NCBI GenBank assembly: GCA_043228905.1
Contig: JBHGNT010000016.1
Coordinates: forward strand, 14,756,001 to 14,820,000
DNA length: 64,000 nt
Source: Azolla caroliniana
Lineage: Eukaryota; Polypodiophyta
Direction of reading: 5' to 3'
Every line of letters starts with the position of its first letter. The first letter of the stretch is position 1. A model generated the notes under the pieces. The model made no database searches. It was given only the letters and a program-made list of their open reading frames with translations, and was not told where the DNA came from. The position numbers and the translations under genes were made by a program. Below are positions 42,585 to 53,532 of this stretch, piece by piece.

Positions 42585-44688
42585 GTGGACTTGGTGAAGC
42601 GAAAGAGGCTCTCGACAGAACCGGAACTGGAGAGGCCGGTGGAAGTGCGGACGACACACTTAGAGGACAAGGCCCTAGAGGATGAGTTGGCGGAAAGCCA
42701 CTACGCGAAGCCGCATTGGGTTAGGGCCACTACGGAAACCCCTTGTTCGGATTGGCAATGTCCAAGAGCCGGTGGTGGCATTGGTAGAACACGGTTCGGA
42801 GATCAACCTAATGTCCATGGACTTCTATAAAAGGGGGAAATGGCCGATCAACACCAAGCACGGGTGGAAGATACGCGCGGTGATGCACGCTACAGAGGAG
42901 CTGCATGGTGCGTGCCCGAACGTACGCGTGAAGATCGACGACGTCGAGATAGATCAGCACTTCTTCGTGCCGGAGACTTCCTCGCACTCGGTAATTCTCG
43001 GCGAACTGTACATTACGGCAACGCGCATGGAGACGAAAGTACTGGACAACGGTTCGGCGTATGCGCGCGTCAAGAGCGAAGACACCCTGGAAAAACCCCA
43101 TAAATGTACTATAGGCAAAAACACCTGTACCATAGGTAGAAAATTTTGGTTCTCCGATAGCGGTGGTTGTACGATAGACGGCGTAATTGGCCGGGAAAAG
43201 AAGCGGACGGAGGAGCGGCTTTGGGCGTGCGGAGTCCTCAGCCCTGAAGAGGAAATCAACGGAGCCGTGCAGGCAGTCTCTTTCGACGACACCTTGGGGA
43301 AGTTATGGGAGGTGTTCGGAGAAGGCCTTAATGAGGACCGGATGATTCCTGTATGTTCGGAAAACATGTACGAAGTCATCGCCGACTTCGGTAGTGGACT
43401 CGAGTCGGATCGGACGGCCCAAGTGGATACGAAGTACAAGACTGTGGACCGGAAGGTGAGGCCAGTCGTGGAACCCTTGCCGGAGGGCAGCGAGTCACGG
43501 ATAAAGGGGGTTGCGTCAAACCCAAGTTTACGAACTCCGGCCAGCATAGGACACACGTTCACCGACGTAACACTACGGGAGCTCAAGATCAGTGGGGTTG
43601 GCTTTCTACTGCCGGCGGAAGAGGACCGGTTTCGGAGAATGCTCGGGAGGCACGGGAAGGCTTTCGCATTCTCACTAGATGAGATCGGGTGCGTCGACCC
43701 GAAGGTTGTGGAATCAATGGTGATCTTCACGGTACCGCATGTGCCGTGGAGTCTCAAACCGATTCCAGTACCCAGAGCTCACATCCCGAAGCTGATGAAG
43801 CTACTGAAACAGAAGGTGGAGATGGGCATCCTCGAACCGTTAAGTGCCCCATATTCGAATCGGTGGTTTACCGTGCCGAAGAAGAACGGCACACTGTGCT
43901 TCATACAGGACCTACATACGGTCAACAAGGTGACCATTCGAAACGCAGGTATCGGACCGACCATCGCTGAGTTCGCGGAGGCCTTCGCAAGGAGGTCGAT
44001 CTACTCGATCGGGGACCTGTACTCAAGCTACGATCAGTTCCAGCTAGCCATAGAGAGCAGGGATGTCACGACGATGCAGACTCCTCTCGGCCTAGTTCGG
44101 ATGTGTACCTTGCCGCAAGGAGGAACGAACTCGGTGGCGCACATGGTGAATGCGATGAACAAGGTGTTGAGGGACTGCATTACAGACATCACCATGCCGT
44201 TTCTGGACGACATCCCGATCAAAGGATATCCAATGGAGGACAAGGACGAGTCTATCGGGCCCGGCGGTTGCCGAAGGTTTGTGACGGATCACATCTGCAA
44301 GAAGGTGCTACAAAGACTTGAGAGCGCGCGGCTCACCTTATCCGGAGAAAAATCAGCATTCAGACAGCTGGAGATCCTGGTAGTCGGACACCTGTGCGGG
44401 CCTTATGGCCGGAAACCGTCCCCGGCAAAGGTAGAAGCCATCTCCGTGATGAAGGACGATTGCAGGTCGGTTATGGAGGTCCGCAGATTCTTGGGTGCAT
44501 GCGCGTTCTACCACATCTGGATTCCGCACTACGCACATGTCGCGGAACCACTCTACGGGCTATTTAAGAAAGGGTGTAGGTTCGAGTGGAGGACGGAGCA
44601 CATGGAGTCGGTCCGGAGGCTGAAGGAGGCGCTTGCTGCGGCACCGGCTTTCCGGAAAGCGGTTTACGGCAAGTCGCCATCTACGTGA
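42585..44688 (+). pseudogene. pol: Element F protease-like region and reverse transcriptase
   Basis: The frame from 42682 to 44688 is open; a short separate frame at 42585-42830 may be the end of gag. The N-terminal ~200 residues contain LVEHGSEINLMSMDFYKRG, which sits where the gypsy protease has its D-x-G motif, but with Glu in the Asp position. RT follows: EIGCVDP, FTVPHVPWSLKPIPVPRA, GILEPLSAPYSNRWFTVPKK, CFIQDLHTVNKVTIRN and YSIGDLYSSYDQFQLAIE. The catalytic FLDD is at 44200-44211, then VVGHLCGPYGRKPSPAKVEA and RRFLGACAFYHIWIPHYAHV. Stops by frameshift near 44650. The original protein would have started further upstream in gag, which is deleted. Confidence 0.88.
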
Positions 44689-45362
44689 CGGTGGACACGA
44701 GCCCGATCGGGATCAGGTGGGTGATCAGTCAGGAGGACAAGGACGGCATACGGTTCCCAATCTGTTTCGAGGTGAAGGTATTGAGCGAGTGGCAGCGAGG
44801 ATACGCCCAAGTTCAGCGCGAGTTGTGGGGTATCGTTTCGGTAGTAAAGGCCGACAAGGACTATCTGATCGGGACGGAAGTGGTCATCGAGACGGACTGC
44901 CAACCGATTCTAGGTCTGGTCTCCGGATGCGCGACTCCGGACCTGGCGATGCTCAGGTGGATCGCGTACATCAAGTCCCTGAACCCGGAGATACAACACA
45001 TCTCCGGGAAAGATAATGCCATGGCCAATATGCTTTCAAGGGCGCGGTTCAGTGACGAGGACGGCATGGTTTCGGATAACGAGGAAGTCGGCGAGGATTT
45101 CTTCGGGTCAGCCAACCTAGCAACAGGGAAGGGGAGCACTCCGGCGCTTAACGAATTCGACGAGAGCAAGTACGACGGGGAGTGGCTCCAGATCGGCGGG
45201 TTCCTAAAGGCAATGACACCGGACACGGAATGGACGAAGGAAGAGGCCAACTGGATTCGGAAGAAAGCGTACCGATTCTTTCTACGGGACGGGAGCATAT
45301 GGAAGCACCCGAAGAAGAGAGACGGCATCCCGCTCCGAGTGGTGGCGAAGAAAGAGGAATAG
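44650..45362 (+). pseudogene. pol: Element F RNase H
   Basis: Continues RT in another frame: VTVDTSPIGIRWVISQEDKD (first RNase H Asp), QVQRELWGIVSVVKADKDYL (Glu), VVIETDCQPILGLVSG and LNPEIQHISGKDNAMANMLS. Then a linker (EANWIRKKAYRFFLRDGSIW) leads to the integrase. Open to a TAG at 45360. The late acidic linker DEDGMVSDNEEVGEDFFGS is characteristic of this type. Confidence 0.85.
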
Positions 45363-46482
45363 GAAGAATTGATGACGGCGTACCACGAGAGTCCCTAGGC
45401 TGGACACCGCGGGATGTGGGCCACATTCGAGAAGCTAAAGGGGAAGTACTGGTGGCCGGGACTATACCGAGACGTGCATTGGTTCGTGACGACTTGCGAA
45501 AGCTGTCAAGTGCACTCCATCGTCCGACATCGGGACGAGCTCCACCCGACCTACCCTCCGACTGTCCACTTCAAGTGGATGGTGGATCTTGTGACGATGT
45601 TGATGGGGGTAGGGCAGATGCGGTATTTGGTGCTGGCTCGGGAGGACCTGATGAACCAGGTGGAAGGCCGAGCATTGCAGAGGAAAACGACCGCCGTCGA
45701 GCGCCGATTTCTGATCGAAGAAGTGGTATGCCGGTACGGGTGCGTAGGTAAGATCGTGGCCGACCGCGGGGAATTAGATGCACAAGAGGCGGAAGAGCTG
45801 TTTGACCGGCTACGAATTAAACTCTCGCTCACCACGGCGTACAATCCGGAGGCTAACGGGAAGGTGGAGCGCGGACATGGGCCAATCATCAAAGCGTTGG
45901 TACGGGCGTGGGGAGGCCATGTCGGGAACTGATTGTGGGCGGACCGAACTATGCACAGTTCAGTAACCGGGTTCATGCCGGCAGAGCTAATGTATAGGCA
46001 GAAGCCGATCATGGCAACGGAGCAGACAATCTCCTCATGGGCCACGGTGTAATGGAACAACGAGATGAGCTAGGAGGAGCTGTTAGCGGCACCGATTCGG
46101 CAGCTGGAACGAAGACCGGAGGACGTGGACTGAGCCACGGAGAAGCTACGGGTGGCCAGGGTAATGAACAAAGGACGGTTTGACCGGACTCACCGACTGA
46201 GACTGAAGAAGATCGAGGAAGGCGACTGGGTTTTGGTGTATGACAGCAGCCTCGACAACCAACACCAGGCAAAGCGGAAGTTTGGAAGAAGATGGTTCGA
46301 GCGCCAACGACAATGGGACCTACCATCTTGCAGAGCTTGATGGGACAAGGATGGCGGTACCGGTGGCGGGGAAAAGGATCAAAGCATTCAAAAAGTGGCA
46401 CGAGGCTGAACCAGACCCGGATGACCTGGATAGCGACAACGACCGGCTCGAAACGGATGCCGATCCGGAAGACGAAGGATAA
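45363..46482 (+). pseudogene. int: Element F integrase
   Basis: HHCC-like start with a stop (TAYHESP, then GHRGMWATFEKLKGKYWWPG, CESCQVHSIVRHRDELHPT). Core: FKWMVDLVTM (first Asp), KIVADRGELDAQEAEELF (second Asp), NPEANGKVERGHG (Glu), open 45414-45932. TGA at 45930, then broken text. The end near 46152-46480 is in two frames (EEGDWVLVYDSSLDNQ; AGKRIKAFKKWHEAEPDPDD). The final residues are acidic and end at 46482, 74 bp before the LTR. Confidence 0.85.
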
Positions 46483-46556
46483 GCGTGGGCCGGTCTTCTT
46501 TGGCAAGAGGCTAATTTTGGCGCATACCGGTAGATGCGCGGTTAGGTGGGGGCGGA

Positions 46557-47210
46557 TGTCGTGGAGAAAACCGTCCCTAGGCGGAAACCGGGTATAACGT
46601 GCGTAAACTGGCCCTTACACGTGGGCACAAGTTTTGTTGTATAGTACGTAAGTAGGTACAAGTCGCCTGAGGCGAAATCCTAGGTAGTACGCGTTCGGTA
46701 GGGAGGAAATCGAGGCGTATCCCTGTCCTTTCGGACAGGGAATAAACATGATGTAACGAGTGGTAACAGCCTCCCTCCTTGGGTTATAAAAGAGAGGGAG
46801 AAGTGAGAGAAAGATATCGCGTCTTGGGGAGCGAGGAGGAAGTGTTGTCGAACCGGGACCGAGCTCTCTCCTCCATTGTTCGACTTTCTCTGCAGGATTT
46901 CGGACTGTGTAGCCTCTGCTTCGTGGACAACCCATGTACTTCTGGCAGAGGCTCCACTGTGCAGTCGGGCTGTGTGCATGCGTGAGCATCATGTGTCTGT
47001 GTGTGTGTCCGCCTGGGTTGGGTCCGTCGGCAGCTTGCCAGTTGTAATCGTTGTCGATTGTAATTAAGACTTTGTTCTTTGTCTCTTTCCTCCTTTGTGT
47101 TTCTGCATGTTGCTCTCTCTCTCTCTCTCTCCCCTCTATCTCACGCCCCTTGGTTCAAGGCCCCCGCGGTCCCACCTCTTTTCGAACGCGAAGAGCGTAA
47201 CAACACGACA
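46557..47210 (+). repeat. 3' LTR of element F
   Basis: 654 bp, TGTCGTGGAGAAAACC to CACGACA. TATA-like GGTTATAAAAGAGAG near 46782. Contains the hairpin CCCTGTCC-TTTC-GGACAGGG at 46721-46740, whose loop is inverted relative to the 5' LTR. A CTCTCT tract lies near 47113-47133. Confidence 0.92.
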
Positions 47211-47214
47211 ACGC

Positions 47215-47930
47215 GCTCTATCTTGAGCTGTTTTTATATTATCTCGTGCAATATGCAACATATCCTGCATATCCCGAAGAAAGTTTTGCGTACTTCGCAA
47301 CTCATCATGATGTATATTAACATCAATCGGGGCTCGTGGCTGAAAACCATACATCAACATAAAAGGACTATATCCCGTCGACGTATGCTTGGAGCTGTTA
47401 TAAGCAAACTCCAAAATTGGGAGATAACGTTCCCATTTTTTTGGTTTTGCACCAACGTATGCTCGAAGCATGTCCTCAAGAATTTGATTTACTCGTTCTA
47501 TTTGTCCATCGGATTGAGGATGATCCGTGGAGCTCATGCTCAACGTAATTTCTAACTTCTTAAAGACTTGTGTCCAAAAGTTACTAGTAAATTTTTGATC
47601 TCGATCACTCACAATATCCATCGGTAACCCATAAAAACGAAATAACTCGTCAACGAATTGGTAAGCCAATTCAGGAGTTGTTACCGTGGTTTTAGTAGCA
47701 ATAAATCTAGCCATTTTAGTTAGTCTATCAACAACAAACCAAATGGCATCATGGCCTTTTTGGGTGCGAGGAAGGCTAACAATAAAATCCATGGATATAC
47801 TTTCCCACTTATTATTGGGAATGTCCAAGGGATGTAAAAGTCTTACGGCTTTAAGTCACTCGGCTTTGTTAACCTGACATTGGTGACATTTAGTCACATA
47901 GCTATGTTTGTCAGGGCGCATCTTAGGCCA
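47215..47930 (-). pseudogene. int: Element G integrase, main part
   Basis: On minus from about 47930: zinc-binding CHQCQ, then the core MDFIVSLPRTQKGHDAIWFV (first Asp), LPMDIVSDRDQKFTSNFW (second Asp), HPQSDGQIERVNQILEDML (Glu) and FAYNSSKHTSTGYSPF, open to the F insertion after ARDNIKTAQDRA. One stop in the linker (near 47857). Lineage: chromovirus-like gypsy of plants. Confidence 0.92.
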
Positions 47931-48340
47931 ATAGAATTGAGTGGAGATGAGAACAAGTGTGCAATGTATTCCAGGGTGCCCTACTAAGGGTGCATCATGG
48001 CATTAAAAAAGAATCCTCTTTTTGACCTCGGGGAAATCTGGAACACAAACCTTCCCATTACGGTAGAGCTAACCGTTAGCAATGTGGAAGTATTTCTTCA
48101 AGGATGTGGTGGTGTCTGTTCCAGACTCAAGTCTTGCCCAGCCAATAGAATTGAGTGGAGATGAGAACGAGTGTGCAATGTATTCCAAGGTGCATCGTGG
48201 CATTCAAAAAGAATCCTCTTTTTTACCTCGAGTAAATTTGGAACAAAAACCTTCCCATTACAGTAGAGCTGACCGTTAGCAATGTGGAAGTATTCCTTCG
48301 AGGATGTGGTGGTGTCTGTTCCAGACTCAAGTCTTGCCCA
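47931..48340 (-). repeat. Tandem duplication of ~214 bp inside element G pol
   Basis: 47931-48144 and 48145-48340 are direct copies (ATAGAATTGAGTGGAGATGAGAAC and CAATGTGGAAGTAT.. to GACTCAAGTCTTGCCCA). The second copy lacks ~15 bp. The segment encodes the RNase H-integrase linker (YFHIANGQLYCNGKVFVPNL), so the linker and the start of the zinc-binding domain are repeated and the reading is broken. Confidence 0.88.
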
Positions 48341-48967
48341 GTATTTTGCAAAATAACTGTCATCAGGATACTTTCCTCGAAGGTGATCATAAAGATTTGA
48401 TGATATTTCAATGAAGCTAAGTATGTTAACTTCATGGATGCGACTTAGTGCATCAGCGACAGTGTTCATGGAACCTTTACGATATCGTATGGAAAAATCA
48501 AAGTCCCGGATGAGATCAGCCCATCGTGCCTTACGACCTTTCAGGTCTTGTTGGTCACAAAAATATTTCAAGGACTCGTGGTTCGTATTTACCACAAAGC
48601 AATTTCCATAAAGATAATGGCGCCATGTTTTGAGCGCATGTATAACTCCAAATAATTCCTTTTCTTGAACGGTATACCGACATTGAGAAGAGTCAAGTTT
48701 CCTACTCTCGAATGCTATTGGTTTACCATCTTGATATAAGATAGCGCCTATAGAAATCCTCTTATTGGCGTTAACAAAGTTTATATTAGAAAAGTATTGA
48801 TATTTATGTACATATATAATATAATCGCTTGCATCGGTTTCAACCTCAAAAGGTTTTGAAGGATCGGGTAAAAGAAGTGAAGGAGCCTTGCACACCAGGT
48901 CCTTGAGTTCCTTGAAGATGAGGTCTAGTGTAGCATTCCAGACAATAGGTTTTGTAGACTTAGGCAT
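48098..48967 (-). pseudogene. pol: Element G RNase H with an in-frame insertion
   Basis: VETDASDYIIYVHKYQYFSN is the RNase H start with the Asp of TDAS. The expected continuation GAILYQDGKPIAFESRKL appears only after about 23 extra residues rich in Tyr, Asn and Lys, so a ~66-bp AT-rich segment (about 48757-48826) was inserted without breaking the frame. Then follow YTVQEKELFGVIHALKTWRH and KGSMNTVADALSRI. The end overlaps the tandem duplication. Confidence 0.87.
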
Positions 48968-49961
48968 TTGACCTTTTAGAAGTAAACGCCATCGTCAATT
49001 GGGAGTAATTACAAAGGGACTTTCGCAAAAACCAGACAAAACCAAGGAATGATCGAACTTCTCGAATGTTCCGAAGAGTGGGCCAAAGCTTGATTTTCTC
49101 GATGCGAGAAGGATCAATTTCAACTCCTCGTTCGGTTATGAGATGTTCAAGATAAGTAATTGATTTCTTGAAGAACTCACATTTTGAGATCTTCGCATAA
49201 AACTGTTTGTCACGCAATGTTTGTAAAACAAAGCGGACATGTTTAGCATGTTCATGTAATGTATGGCTATAAACTAAAATATCATCTAAGAAAATAACGA
49301 CAAATTTTCCAAGTTGTTCTCGGAAAATGTCATTCATTTCTTGTTGAAATGTAGTCGGAGCATTGGTCTAACCAAAAGGCATAACCAAAAACTCATACTA
49401 GCCATAGCGCATACGAAATGTCGTTTTAGGAACATCGTCCTCACTTATACGTATTTGATGGTAGCCAGTACGGAGATCAAGTTTCATAAAATACTGAGCT
49501 CCCTGGAGATGGTCAATTAGATCGTCAGCCTGGGGCAATGGATACGAATTCTTGATCGTCACTTTATTCAAGCGTCGGTAATTAATGCACATACGCCATG
49601 TGCCCTCTTTCTTTTTAACCAAGAGAACTGGTGCACCCCATGGAGATTTACTATAACGTATATAACGCATTCGTAAATAGTCCTTGAGTTGCTTAGATAC
49701 CTCATCCTCTTCGGATCGACTTAAGCGATAAGGATGTATACTTATTGGTGCAACGCCTGGTACAATATCTATACAATGGTCTATATTATGTTTAGGAGGT
49801 AACCCATCTGGTAGTTCACTCGGAAAAACATCACGAAACTCATTTAAGATTTCATCAAGTTGTTGTTGTTCAAAATATGTTAATTGGACCGAGACATTAT
49901 CGATATTGTAAACGTGAATGTTCGGATCAAGTACACAATAAAATAGAGTAGAACAAGACAA
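48960..49961 (-). pseudogene. pol: Element G reverse transcriptase
   Basis: Gypsy [62 protein letters not shown] and [23 protein letters not shown] stops at 49398 and in FGxTNAP shortly after (about 49362). The catalytic FLDDILVYS is near 49280. Then KISKCEFFKKSITYLEHLI and FLGFVWFLRKS. Confidence 0.92.
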
Positions 49962-50031
49962 CTCGGATATTGATGGAGAGGAAATAATCGAGAGGGATTG
50001 GTTTTTTACACGTTGAATAAAATGAGTACAA

Positions 50032-51453
50032 TCATTCAGTACAAAGGAAATGGAATGATGAACCCAATTGATAGATAAAGAAGAGTTTTTTATTATAGAA
50101 CCAAGGATAACCCAGTATTACATCAGTGGTACAAAGATTCATTACATGGAAGCCTACTTCCTCTATGTAAGTATCAATAGAAATTCCTAATGAATGAATC
50201 GCCCCGTTGATGTATTGTACTCTTCCATCAGTCAAGTGCACCGTATAGGTGTGATCACTTACGTTGGGTTGGATTCCCCATATCTGAACCAAACGATCAT
50301 TCACAAAATTGTGTGAGCTTCCCGAATCAAACAAAAATTGTACGGGAGATCCATTGATATACCCGTTTGCATGTAGTAAATCATTGGAACCGAATACATA
50401 GTGAGGGAAAGAACATTGACAATTACTTAAATGATGTGTATAGACCTGAAGGACATTAGGAATTTGACCTTCATGGTCTGCAGCTTTAGCTTTGCTATCA
50501 TGCTCTTTCTGTTGGAGCTTTCGACATTGCTCTTTTGTATGACCCTTCTTTTTGTAGTATACGCAAAAAGGATGTTGTCGCTTACAATTGCAATCCATGA
50601 ATTCATTGGGTGTCTTGCGTTTCCCAACAAATTGCGACTGCTTAGTCCCGGGCGCTTCATTGGGTTTGTTGTAGTCCTTCTTCGAAGTGCGTAGATAGCA
50701 AAGAATTATTTCAACGGCCTCTTCGAAGGATTTTGGATCCTTATCGTGCACTATCCAGTGATAGTCCGAATTGGGGATGCCATTGACAAAACAAGCTATT
50801 AACCAGTTGTCCCCTTCTAGACCCGATTTTTGAATTTGGGTTCTAGCATGGTGGACATAGTCTTCTAGAGAGGAAAATTTCCGACTAGAGAGGTTCATTA
50901 AAGCTTGTGCTGCCTCAGTTCGAGAGGGAGGTTGCAAAAATTGGCCCTTGAAAACTGTGACAAAATCCCTCCAAGTATTGGGCAATTTCCCCAAAGTACG
51001 GAGCCCACGCCACCAGGTGGCGGCCTTACCCCCTAGTTCTTGGCCGACATATGCAATCTTCGTACTATCTGGCGTGGGATAGAGCTCAAAATGAGACTCC
51101 CATCAGCCCAACCACTTGCAGATTGCTTCTTCGGTTCTTTCATTTTTGTCTCCTGTAAATGGCTTAACGACAACTGATGGTTCACCCTGTCGCTCATCAG
51201 GTCTATTAGTCTCACGTTGTAGAGTAATGACACGTGCCTCGACAGCACTTTGAGATTGCCGAAGTTTGGTCATCTGTTGAGCGGTGAAACTAAGGTATTG
51301 GGTTATTTGCGAAAAATACATCTCAATGGACATTTGTCCAAGAGGATTTCCTTGAGTTCCTTCCGCTTGAGCGGATGACATCGGGTTGTTATTTTGAGCC
51401 ATTGAATGATTATTTCTGGCAAAGAAATAGGATAAGGTCAGAAAAATAGTCAT
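50032..51453 (-). pseudogene. gag-pro: Element G gag and protease
   Basis: Gag starts near 51405-51453 on minus. A TGA at 51103 interrupts it. The same frame continues with the gypsy gag domain (WRGLRTLGKLPNTWRDFVTV, FKGQFLQPPSRTEAAQALM, IACFVNGIPNSDYHWIVHD). A zinc knuckle CVYYKKKGHTKEQC follows, whose second Cys is Tyr, then the protease FLFDSGSSHNFVNDRLV. It stops near 50032 before RT. Confidence 0.88.
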
Positions 51454-53040
51454 AACATCATGTCATGATGTAAACATATCATGGGCAAACATTAATCGAT
51501 ATCATGATCTCACGTCAATACCCCTCTAGATGTATGAGATGAGGTTCAAGATCGGGTTACTATGGTAACACAAAGGTGTTTTAAAAACCATGGGGGTGAC
51601 AAATTAATGTCTTTCCCTGATCTCTATATCGATTTTTTCATGGTGGCTCCCCAAGGCTCAACCATGTATGTTCGCGTCATGAGTAGTTTATACACACAAA
51701 AAAATGTTAACAATAAACTATGTTTCTGTGCCCACATATGTGGTTTTGGCTCTTTAAGTCCTATTACGAGGACCCCGAAGTGCACTTAGACCTCAAGTCT
51801 AAACATGTGTTATAGTCATATGTATCAACGATGTTGTATGGTCTTGGTTATATTTGAACTCGAGACCTCGAAAACAAATGCATTAAACACTTGGGCCAAC
51901 CAAGTAGGCTGCTCTTCTTGAATGTTTAATGTTTTATGCATAGAGATATGCGAGCCATTTTCCCATATATGTTTTTTTAAAAGAAACATATATGTCAAGA
52001 GTCCTTATTTCCCCCTCGTTTACTACAAAATAAGTTGGTCCGTTACCTAACCTCAAGTCTCGTAATTACGATGGCATACGCCAAAGTGCAACCTAATGGT
52101 CAAGCCAAATGAACCCTCTTTTCATAGTAGGCCCACGTGGCCCATCACATGGTTACGTCATTACGAATGCCTTTCGTAAGAATGATCTCATGGTGGCATC
52201 GTATCCATGTAACGAGGGAGGGATGTTGGATATGTGTGTCATAGGAGCAACCTCACATGAAGTGGGTTAAGCCCTACGTACTCAACACCATTGTGGCTAT
52301 GATTGTTTCATTACGTAACAAAATATCGAAGTGACCAACAGTGATGTCAACAAAAAATTGTTGAAAAAAGGATGGTGACAACGCCATTCTCACAAAAATG
52401 TGAGGACGGCCACCAAGATCCTTTCCCCGAAAAGGAAAACATTCGATATAAAGATTGCGTAATATCAAATATATACATATGTTTATTTATCACATATATA
52501 CGATGAAATACGTATACACGTGACCACATATGTGTATAATTAAAAAAAATCGTAACATCAAATAGCCAACATATGATGAAATCGAGACACGTAATCGAGG
52601 CATGTAGCCTCTACGCACACGAAACATCCAAAAATAAGGGTTAATCATAATACGCAATTGAGGTATTGACCTCATATGCATACGACATCAAACGCATATC
52701 ATTTACTTTGAAATCGAGGTATTGTATACGTAACATATGTATGTGAGCGTAATACGCAATTGAGGTATTAACCTCGTATGCATACGGCACTAATCACATA
52801 TTAAAGATATGTCAAATGAGGTATTGACCTCATACACATATGTAAATGTTTTATACAACCAATTAATTACCACTATAACATCATTGAATTAATGAAAACA
52901 ATTACATATAGACTATACACATGATTAGATGGGAGAAGAAAAAATAGAAAAAAAAAGGAAAGAGTTACCGAAGTTCCTTTGTTGATCATTGTCTGGATCA
53001 AGGCCGACCGCACATCGATCAATCACCATCAATCAACAAA
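51454..53040 (-). other. Long untranslated leader of element G with palindromic repeats
   Basis: About 1.6 kb without coding potential between primer site and gag. It contains a tRNA-like segment on minus (about 51838-51912: A-box-like TACTTGGTTGGCCCAAGTG, B-box-like CTCGAGTTCAAATA) and three copies of the palindrome GAGGTATTRACCTC at about 52660, 52762 and 52818. Two of these lie in a longer repeat TAATACGCAATTGAGGTATT...TATGCATACG (52648-52684 and 52750-52787). Function unknown. Confidence 0.55.
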
Positions 53041-53068
53041 AGAAACATTAGCACATGAGCTCGGATAC
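53041..53068 (-). promoter_or_regulatory. Primer-binding site of element G
   Basis: On minus TTGGTATCCGAGCTCATG follows the LTR. It differs from TGGTATCAGAGC at one position. Confidence 0.75.
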
Positions 53069-53532
53069 CAACTATTAGAGACATGAACTAATGTAAGCAT
53101 TAGATAAGGATAGAATATAGATAAATATCTTATAGAAAGGAGAGAGAGAAAGAAGGGTGTCAATCCACCCGACCACCCCCGAGCGAAGGGATCGAGATGG
53201 ACTCGAGCCTCGATCGGCATCCCATACCACCGTCATGGCGTCGAGTCGTACCTAGTGCTGGCGCGCTCGCTACAAGAGTTGACCCACCACAAGACAAAGT
53301 CTCGACGTAGTCAACAAGATGATGAAATGAGGGTAGCTAGGCCTCTTATTTATAGCGATACCCAAGGCCCCCAGGCAAGTTCACACTTGGCCTAATGGGT
53401 TGTCTCAATCCCGAGGATTAAAAGTAATCCTCCCCTTCTTTACACTCTCGTTTAACCCTCACACTTATCCACGTGTATAGAATGCTACGGTAAATTCTCA
53501 CCACGAGATATTATATGGTCATGCCCGTAACA
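53069..53532 (-). repeat. 5' LTR of element G
   Basis: On minus about 464 bp from TGTTACGGGCATGACC. A TATA box GCTATAAATAAGAGG is near 53352-53366. It ends CATGTCTCTAATA before the primer site; the terminal CA is not evident. The first 62 bp recur in inverted orientation at 41489. Confidence 0.78.

Larger units (their letters stand above)
42020..47210 (+). mobile_element. Unusual Ty3/gypsy element F (gag-less, inserted in G integrase)
   Basis: LTR-bounded insertion: 5' LTR 42020 to about 42555 (its end missing), internal protease/RT/RNase H/integrase, purine tract GGTGGGGGCGGA, 3' LTR 46557-47210. Termini are TGTCGTG and CACGACA, a perfect 7-bp inverted repeat. A 4-bp duplication ACGC lies at 42016-42019 and 47211-47214. 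The 5' LTR end, primer site and all of gag are missing, so the copy is a deletion derivative. The RT/RNase H type (DLYSSYDQFQLA, VPHVPW, VTVDTSPIGIRW) differs strongly from G and from common plant gypsy lineages. I associate it with elements of fungi and some non-seed plants, from memory. Confidence 0.9.
41489..53532 (-). mobile_element. Ty3/gypsy element G (minus; carries element F), with inverted termini
   Basis: A 12-kb insertion in X flanked by GAGGA at 41484-41488 and 53533-53537. Its coding order on minus is gag (51453), protease, RT (49961), RNase H (48967), integrase (47828 to 42015, split by F). The right end on minus looks like a normal 5' LTR (53532-53069) with TATA and primer site. 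The left end is unexpected: the outermost ~62 bp at 41489 are not a direct copy of the LTR end but an inverted copy (about 90% identity) of the outermost 62 bp at the right. See findings. Stops and a 214-bp internal duplication show it is dead. Confidence 0.82.
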
